Shown in pieces: positions 59,370-64,000 of a stretch of DNA of 64,000 nucleotides (position 1 is the stretch's first letter; each line of letters starts with the position of its first letter). Source of the DNA: Bradyrhizobium arachidis. Its GTDB lineage: Bacteria; Pseudomonadota; Alphaproteobacteria; Rhizobiales; Xanthobacteraceae. The notes under the pieces are model-generated. The model made no database searches. It saw nothing but the letters and a program-made list of their open reading frames with translations, and was not told the origin of the DNA. The stretch is from NCBI RefSeq assembly GCF_015291705.1, contig NZ_CP030050.1, forward strand, positions 7,068,001 to 7,132,000, in the 5' to 3' direction. The translations under genes and the position numbers were made by a program.

Positions 59370-59570
59370 TCAACCCCTGTTGTCGCGGCGCGCCTTGCTC
59401 TCGGCGCGCGACATCGCGCTTTCGAGGATCGCGAAGCGAAGCGCCTCGATCCGCTCGGCATATTCGCGGTCGAGACGCATCTTGTCCTCGCGCAGCCTGC
59501 GATTTTCCTCCATGACAAGAAGTGCCCGTGAGTGCAGCGAATCCGACATCGGCGAGATATGCCAAACCAT
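59370..59570 (-). CDS. Small coiled-coil-like hypothetical protein
   Basis: This 66-residue protein starts MVWHISPMSDSLHSRALLVM and continues as one charged helix (EENRRLREDKMRLDREYAERIEAL), likely coiled coil. GGAGG lies five to nine bases ahead of ATG 59570. The N-terminal WHISP piece is not hydrophobic enough to be a signal. Function unknown. Confidence 0.65.
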   Translation of the reverse strand: MVWHISPMSDSLHSRALLVMEENRRLREDKMRLDREYAERIEALRFAILESAMSRAESKARRDNRG

Positions 59571-59634
59571 GGAAACCTCCGCCTTCACATGCGTTAAGTG
59601 AAGTGTCTCAACCCCGCCCCGGAGGGAATCACCC

Positions 59635-59811
59635 ATGGACTTTGTGAGCGAAGCAGCCCGGCACCGCCACGAGGCCGAAGAGCTGCGCGCGAAGTCCGAG
59701 CTGATGGCCGACGAAGCGACGCGCACTCAATATCTGCGGATGGCGGAAGCCTACGACGCCATGGCGGATCAGGAAGAGCGGATCACGCGGCTACCGAAGT
59801 CCCCGGACTAA
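59635..59811 (+). CDS. 58-residue helical protein
   Basis: MDFVSEAARHRHEAEELRAK, then SELMADEATRTQYLRMAEAYDAMA and a short tail. The sequence resembles the small proteins widely seen in rhizobia with the pattern E-E-x-R-x-x-A-x-x-x-x-D-x-x-x-R-x-x-x-L-x-x-A-x-x-Y. GGAGGGAATCACCC supports the start. Confidence 0.65.
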   Translation: MDFVSEAARHRHEAEELRAKSELMADEATRTQYLRMAEAYDAMADQEERITRLPKSPD

Positions 59812-59908
59812 GCGGCAACGAGATCAGGATGATTCGTCATCGCGCTCTAGCCTGTTGTTCGCGCATGATCTTTTCGGAAGACCGCTGCGCATCTCTCCGG
59901 ATCATTCT

Positions 59909-60349
59909 TTAGGTCGTCCCGCCCTCTGACGCTGCGCGCTCCGTCGTCTTGGCCAAGGACCTTCTGCTGCAATACCACGCAGCAAGGCCCGCAGCCGCTC
60001 CCGCGGCGGCGTAGAGCATGCGGTCCCGGTCGAAGGGGCTGAAGAGATAATTCCCGGACCAGCCCAGCGCCGCACCGCAGGCGACAAAGAGAGGCGCGAC
60101 AAGCTCCAGCCGCGCCTTGCGCACGCCCCACATCAACAGTCCGGCCGGAACGGCCGTGAACATGGCGATGAAAGCGAAGTGGACGGCGGCAACGAACAGC
60201 CCGGCGAACAGCAAGGGAAACGTCAGTCCCTTCGCGAGCGCCGCGACCAGTCCGTACAGAAAGAGGACCGCCGTTGCCGCCGCGCAGCCGGCGAACCAGC
60301 CCTTGACGTCCGCCGAGATCTCTGTTTCCCGATCCGTCATGACGGCCAT
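59909..60349 (-). CDS. Four-helix membrane protein, unknown function
   Basis: This 146-residue protein has hydrophobic segments at about 20-40, 46-66, 83-98 and 108-124 and a charged C-terminal tail (RRSLAKTTERAASEGGTT). No signature motif recognised. It is monocistronic, with its own promoter region toward 60.4-60.5 kb. Start ATG 60349; MTDRETE at 60337 is an alternative. Confidence 0.6.
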   Translation of the reverse strand: MAVMTDRETEISADVKGWFAGCAAATAVLFLYGLVAALAKGLTFPLLFAGLFVAAVHFAFIAMFTAVPAGLLMWGVRKARLELVAPLFVACGAALGWSGNYLFSPFDRDRMLYAAAGAAAGLAAWYCSRRSLAKTTERAASEGGTT

Positions 60350-60506
60350 CCTGACCCCGTCATCTTGCAGGTGCTTTCACCGAACGGTCAAACTTTAACT
60401 CAAATGCAGCAAAGCGGATTCGGCGGAATGAAATTTCTTCGCGCCATGCTGGGACATGTCGGGCAGACATGATGTCGCCCGGACATAGGGCGCTGGAGAG
60501 ATTGCG

Positions 60507-60692
60507 ATGTATTACGTCGCCGCTGCATTGCTGGTGCTGTCGGGACTGTTCTACTCCGCGAGCCATCACGAGCTCGGCCAGTTCGGCGCGAACATGTGCA
60601 GCTATGGCAGCGCGTTCTGCGAGAACCCGCTGATCGTCTTTTCCGGCGCGGCGCTCGCCGCGGCCTGGGGCATGTTCGTCAGCGTCAAATAG
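60507..60692 (+). CDS. Small two-helix membrane protein
   Basis: This 61-residue protein, MYYVAAALLVLSGLFYSASH, has a first helix, a Cys-containing loop (ANMCSYGSAFCENP) and a second helix (LIVFSGAALAAAWGMFV). The two Cys could form a disulfide on the periplasmic side. GGAGAGATTGCG lies ahead of the ATG. Confidence 0.7.
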   Translation: MYYVAAALLVLSGLFYSASHHELGQFGANMCSYGSAFCENPLIVFSGAALAAAWGMFVSVK

Positions 60693-60783
60693 ATCGCGAG
60701 GCGGGCCTGCGCATGTTCGGCGCCCGGATTCCGCCGGCGGATGCGGCCAGGCTCGCTGCCGGGCGGCAGCGCTTCGAAGCTTT

Positions 60784-60828
60784 CGGGATGATGCCAATCT
60801 ACAGGTGTTTTGCCCGACGGGTCAAGCG
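60784..60828 (+). repeat. Dispersed repeat, copy F (tail only)
   Basis: This copy keeps CGGGATGATGCCA and the tail AGGTGTTTTGCCCGACGGGT but lacks the GC hairpin. It lies about 90 bases after the two-helix protein gene. Confidence 0.7.
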
Positions 60829-60947
60829 AATTTAGCATAATCAGAAATGTGCGAGGGGTGGCCATCCGCGGATGGCCACGAGGAACTTTTGTTCCCTCCC
60901 CTGCATTTGCTAAAAAGACGCCGCACCGACCCCGAGCCCCCTTGTCC

Positions 60948-62234
60948 ATGACCGACAGTGCCCTGACCCCGACGAAATCCACGCCGAGCCTGCTGCAACG
61001 GCTGGGGCCGGGCCTCATCACCGGGGCGGCGGACGACGACCCGTCGGGCATTGCCACCTATTCGCAGGCCGGGGCGCAATTCGGCTATGGACTGCTCTGG
61101 ACGGTCTTCCTGACCACGCCGTTCATGATCGCGATCCAGCTCGTCAGCGCGCAGATCGGGCGCGTCACCGGCAAGGGGCTTGCCGCCAACGTCATGCAGA
61201 TCGCGCCGCGCTGGGCGGTGCTGGCGCTGGTCGCCATGCTCGTCGCCGCCAACACGTTCAACATCGCCGCCGACATCGCCGCGATGGCGGAGGCGCTCTC
61301 GCTCGTCATCGGCGGCCTCAACCACGAGCACGCCCTGATCTTCGCGGCCGGCTCGACCCTGCTCCAGGTGTTCCTGCCCTATCGCCGCTATTCGCCGCTG
61401 CTGAAATTCCTCACGCTGGCGCTGTTCGCCTATGTCGCAACCGCCTTCACCGTGAAGATCCCGTGGAGCACGGCGCTGCTCGCCGCGGTGTGGCCGAAGG
61501 CGAATGTCAGCGCCGACTATTTCATGATGGTGGTCGCCGTGCTCGGCACCACCATCAGCCCCTATCTGTTCTTCTGGCAGGCCTCCCAGGAGGTCGAGGA
61601 GATGAATTGCGGCAAGCACGACCAGCCGCTGCGCGAGCTCAAGCACGGCGGCAAGCCGGAGCTTGCGCGCATCAGGGCCGACACCATCTCCGGCATGCTG
61701 CTCTCCAACGTCATCGCCTTCTTCATCATCCTGACCACGGCGTCGGTCCTGCACGCCAACGGCGTCACCAACATCAGTTCGGCGACGCAGGCGGCCGAAG
61801 CGCTGCGGCCGCTCGCCGGCAACTTCACCTTCGCCCTGTTCGCAACCGGCATCATCGGCACCGGCCTGCTCGCGATCCCGGTGCTGGCGGGCTCGGCGGC
61901 TTACGGCGTCGCGGAGATCTTCGGCTGGCGCGCCACGCTGGAGGCAAAGCCGGACGAGGCGGTCGGGTTCTACACTATCATCGCCGCCGCGACCGCGATC
62001 GGCTTCGGCCTCGGCTTCACCGGGATCGATTCGATCCACATGCTGGTGTGGAGCGCGGTGCTCAACGGCGTCGTCGCGGTGCCGATCATGGTGATGATGA
62101 TGCTGATCGTCTCGAGCCGCGCGATCATGGGCCGCTTCCGGGCGCGGTCATGGCTGATCGCGCTGGGCTGGCTCGGCACGGCGCTGATGGCGCTGGCCGT
62201 CCTCGCGCTGCTCGGCTCGTCCCTGATCGGCTGA
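60948..62234 (+). CDS. Nramp-family divalent metal transporter with altered metal-site motifs
   Basis: The protein is 428 residues from MTDSALTPTKSTPSLLQRLG, with about eleven membrane helices. The helix 1 motif, DPGN in Nramp, reads DPSG here (ADDDPSGIATYSQAGAQFG), and the helix 6 motif, MPHN-like in Nramp, reads SPYL (GTTISPYLFFWQASQEV). These residues hold manganese or iron in classical members, so the substrate may be different, as with the Nramp-related magnesium transporters. The open frame extends upstream to 60810, but that part is not protein-like. The small membrane gene at 62235 begins right after its stop on the other strand. Confidence 0.85.
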   Translation: MTDSALTPTKSTPSLLQRLGPGLITGAADDDPSGIATYSQAGAQFGYGLLWTVFLTTPFMIAIQLVSAQIGRVTGKGLAANVMQIAPRWAVLALVAMLVAANTFNIAADIAAMAEALSLVIGGLNHEHALIFAAGSTLLQVFLPYRRYSPLLKFLTLALFAYVATAFTVKIPWSTALLAAVWPKANVSADYFMMVVAVLGTTISPYLFFWQASQEVEEMNCGKHDQPLRELKHGGKPELARIRADTISGMLLSNVIAFFIILTTASVLHANGVTNISSATQAAEALRPLAGNFTFALFATGIIGTGLLAIPVLAGSAAYGVAEIFGWRATLEAKPDEAVGFYTIIAAATAIGFGLGFTGIDSIHMLVWSAVLNGVVAVPIMVMMMLIVSSRAIMGRFRARSWLIALGWLGTALMALAVLALLGSSLIG

Positions 62235-62336
62235 CTAGTGCGGCGACAACGCCGCCGAGATCTGCGAGGCGATGATGAAGGCCGCGAACACGGCCGGCAC
62301 GGCGATGAACCGCAGAAACTGATCAATCGAAAGCAT
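62235..62336 (-). CDS. 33-residue membrane peptide
   Basis: MLSIDQFLRFIAVPAVFAAF then IIASQISAALSPH: one hydrophobic helix. A GGGGGGACGACAGC leader gives a plausible ribosome site before ATG 62336. The stop abuts the transporter stop. Confidence 0.5.
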   Translation of the reverse strand: MLSIDQFLRFIAVPAVFAAFIIASQISAALSPH

Positions 62337-62380
62337 TGCTGTCGTCCCCCCAGAAGACAAAAGCGCCCTCGCCCGCCGCG

Positions 62381-62569
62381 CTACTCCACCCCTTGCGCGG
62401 CGTGCTGATCGGCCGTCAGAAGCTGATCGGAAATGGCAGCGCCGCTCAACGTGAGCAGCGCCAGAATCGAAATCACGGCCAAGAATTGCATGGCCGGAAG
62501 CTCGGCTCGGATTGTGGCCAAAGATGTCAGAGCCTGGTGCGATTTCGCGACGATCCCTGGCAAGATCAT
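62381..62569 (-). CDS. Small membrane protein, unknown function
   Basis: This 62-residue protein starts MILPGIVAKSHQALTSLATI, followed by a helix (QFLAVISILALLTLSGAAI) and a short polar tail. GAGG lies six bases before ATG 62569; a shorter start at 62491 (MQFLAV) is possible and would leave a single membrane helix. No family recognised. Confidence 0.55.
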   Translation of the reverse strand: MILPGIVAKSHQALTSLATIRAELPAMQFLAVISILALLTLSGAAISDQLLTADQHAAQGVE

Positions 62570-62748
62570 GGCTATCCTCAATCCGTTTCTACGGCCCTTT
62601 CCCACCAAGAACGCCAGGGCCGGCCGCACCCTTCGGGATTCACGGCGATCCGGAGCGAGTTTAACAGTTGCGGCTGGAGTGGGGCTTGCGCCCGGACCTG
62701 GAGCGAGTTCGACGCAGGCTTTGGCTCGACGGCGTCGCGATCCGCGAG

Positions 62749-63045
62749 CTACGGCGTCACGGGATTGACAGTCGGGGATGTTTTCGGCCCCGGCCGCGCC
62801 GGTTCGAGCGACGACCTCGATTCAGTCGGAAGCACTGCGGCGCCTGCGGCACGCGCAGCCTCGCCCGTGGTTGCGTACATCGCGACATGGGCCGGCTGAG
62901 TCTTGGCTCGGTTCCAAGGACCGTGGTCGACGATCAACATTGCAGCGATCGTCAAGCCGGCCACGATCAGCGCAATCACGCCGGGATGGCGAAGCGCCGA
63001 GGACATGGAGTTTGCGAAACGATCCATTGCCATAGAAAGACCCAC
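62749..63045 (-). CDS. Small membrane protein with Pro-rich tail
   Basis: This 98-residue protein starts at GTG 63045 (GAGGAAACAGA ahead) and has one helix at about residues 23-40 (VIALIVAGLTIAAMLIV) followed by a Pro/Ala/Ser-rich periplasmic or cytoplasmic tail. ATG 63027 is an alternative start. Function unknown. Confidence 0.6.
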   Translation of the reverse strand: MGLSMAMDRFANSMSSALRHPGVIALIVAGLTIAAMLIVDHGPWNRAKTQPAHVAMYATTGEAARAAGAAVLPTESRSSLEPARPGPKTSPTVNPVTP

Positions 63046-63146
63046 TCTGTTTCCTCTCGCAGGTTAATTCAAATTGGTCCTCGCAAGTTCCCCTTAAGCT
63101 TTGGCAAGTTCCGAGCTGAAGCCCGGAACTTGATCGTTCCCATAGG

Positions 63147-63689
63147 TCACTTCTTCACATCCGGACGCGCATCGCCGACGAATTTGTCTCGGTTCGGCAT
63201 TCTGATGGCCGCCAGCGATTTGGCGTCGAGGATCGCATCCGCCCCAACAAGCCCGTTCAGGCTCAGGACGTAGGCCGACACCGCATAGACGTCATCGTCG
63301 CCCAGCGATTGCGGCGCATTCTGCGGCATCGCGCGGCGGATGTAGTCGAACAATGTCGGCGCATAAGGCCAGTAGCTGCCAACGGTTCGGACCGGCTTTG
63401 CCGTTCCGATCGTGCCCTGTCCGCCGACGAGCCGGTCGCCCAGGCCGCCTTCGCCTTTGTCGCCGTGACACGAGGCACATTGCTGAGCGTACAACTCACG
63501 CCCATGAGCGACCGAGCCGCTTCCCTTCGGCAAATTGCTGCCGTCGCGGCCGATGTCGATATTCCAGCCTGCGATCTCGGCGGCCGTTGCCGGCCGACCG
63601 ATACCGAAGGGGCTTTGTGCCTGCGCTACGTTTACCCAGATGCCGGCGAGGATCGCAGAGACCACGCCGCAAGTGTTACGCCAGCGCAT
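63147..63689 (-). CDS. c-type cytochrome subunit of a sulfite dehydrogenase (SorB/SoxD-like)
   Basis: This 180-residue protein has a signal peptide (MRWRNTCGVVSAILAGIWVN, cleavage near AQA) and one heme-c motif, CASCH, in ELYAQQCASCHGDKGEGG. The distal axial Met is likely in RRAMPQNAP. It accepts electrons from the molybdoenzyme encoded by the overlapping upstream gene. The sulfite dehydrogenase stop lies inside its first codons (14-base overlap), so the two are coupled. Confidence 0.82.
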   Translation of the reverse strand: MRWRNTCGVVSAILAGIWVNVAQAQSPFGIGRPATAAEIAGWNIDIGRDGSNLPKGSGSVAHGRELYAQQCASCHGDKGEGGLGDRLVGGQGTIGTAKPVRTVGSYWPYAPTLFDYIRRAMPQNAPQSLGDDDVYAVSAYVLSLNGLVGADAILDAKSLAAIRMPNRDKFVGDARPDVKK

Positions 63690-64000
63690 TCGTCACCTCG
63701 CCGTCTTGAGCGATGCGCCAGGGCCAGATCGCATTGTTGTGGTAGAAATAATTCTCGCCGCGCACTGCAAGCAGCTCGGCCAGCGTCGGCTGCACATAGC
63801 CGGTCTCGTCGATCGCGCGGCTCTGGATCACGGCGGGCTTGCCGTCCCATTGCCACGGCAGACGGAAGCGCGCCAGGGCACGCGTCAGCACCGGCTCCTG
63901 CAAGCGCGCTTCCTGCCAGCTTTTGCCGTCGTCCACCGACACTTCGACGCGCGCGATCTTGCCATGTCCGCTCCAGGCGATGCCGGTGATTTCGTGGAAG
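63676..64000 (-). CDS. Sulfite dehydrogenase molybdopterin subunit (SoxC/SorA-like), C-terminal part
   Basis: The visible part, about 107 residues, is the Mo-co dimerisation domain: FHEITGIAWSGHGKIARVEV, VSVDDGKSWQEARLQEP, LPWQWDGKPAVIQSRAIDETGYVQP and NAIWPWRIAQDGEV. The family oxidises sulfite in the periplasm. The catalytic Cys and molybdopterin domain lie beyond the window. It is followed by its cytochrome gene, giving a two-subunit enzyme. Confidence 0.82.
   Translation of the reverse strand, partial: FHEITGIAWSGHGKIARVEVSVDDGKSWQEARLQEPVLTRALARFRLPWQWDGKPAVIQSRAIDETGYVQPTLAELLAVRGENYFYHNNAIWPWRIAQDGEVTNALA

Noticed and set aside
49588..60828. CRISPR array, suggested by repeated short blocks
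   Set aside because: Copies are far apart, separated by genes and not regularly spaced; no cas gene is present.
60822..62039. Minus-strand open frame of 405 codons antisense to the Nramp-like gene
   Set aside because: Extremely Arg/Asp/Gly-rich and without pattern, while the opposite strand encodes a clear membrane transporter.

Overview
The window looks like a Bradyrhizobium chromosome. It is GC-rich and carries a MlaEFD-type lipid transporter, a poly-hydroxyalkanoate synthase, FNR/FixK-type control, TRAP and ABC uptake systems, many aromatic-acid catabolic genes, and many very small proteins of kinds I associate with Bradyrhizobium. No rRNA or tRNA gene and no CRISPR array was seen.

Layout. 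(1) 1-5.7 kb: the tail of a molybdenum hydroxylase, a ModA-like binding protein without signal peptide, an SDR, a complete TRAP transporter (DctM, DctQ, DctP) and a divergent cyclase-family hydrolase. (2) 5.7-20.8 kb: a low-oxygen island. An FNR protein with an Fe-S cysteine motif sits beside a CRP-like regulator, a 45-residue membrane peptide, the Mla operon, a YqjD/YqjE-like pair, a PatZ-like acyl-CoA synthetase/acetyltransferase, a universal stress protein, a kinase-ATPase fusion, a CHAD protein, a PhaC and a CBS-BON protein. Seven TTGA-N6-TCAA boxes lie in its promoter regions, so I read it as one regulon. (3) 20.8-36.9 kb: a 2-aminobenzoate (anthranilate) catabolic cluster built on CoA thioesters: CoA ligase, bifunctional 2-aminobenzoyl-CoA monooxygenase/reductase, beta-oxidation enzymes, a hydrolase, a RidA-like protein and a MarR regulator. 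Six AT-rich operator-like palindromes lie before its transcription units. (4) 36.9-47.5 kb: a second catabolic cluster with an SsuABC-type transporter, an IlvD-like dehydratase, a protein resembling 2,5-dihydroxypyridine dioxygenase, an HsaAB-like two-component monooxygenase, an HIBADH-like dehydrogenase and a CaiB-type CoA transferase. Its substrate is unknown. (5) 47.6-57 kb: an accessory region with terminase remnants, a frameshifted secreted protein, a flavoprotein monooxygenase, six copies of a dispersed repeat, and a putative toxin locus (AHH nuclease at the N-terminus of a long protein, an Imm11-like protein, a DUF4261-like protein). (6) 57-63 kb: a run of very small genes, including a duplicated gene with a duplicated leader, and an Nramp-like transporter with altered metal-site motifs. 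(7) 63.1-64 kb: a c-type cytochrome and the end of a SoxC/SorA-type sulfite dehydrogenase.

How the parts fit. The island at 5.7-20.8 kb couples oxygen sensing to envelope lipid traffic, carbon storage, protein acetylation and stress proteins, a set recalling the dormancy regulon of mycobacteria. The two catabolic clusters supply acyl-CoA intermediates from aromatic or heterocyclic acids. All function calls rest on reading the sequences and on family knowledge; no search was run.
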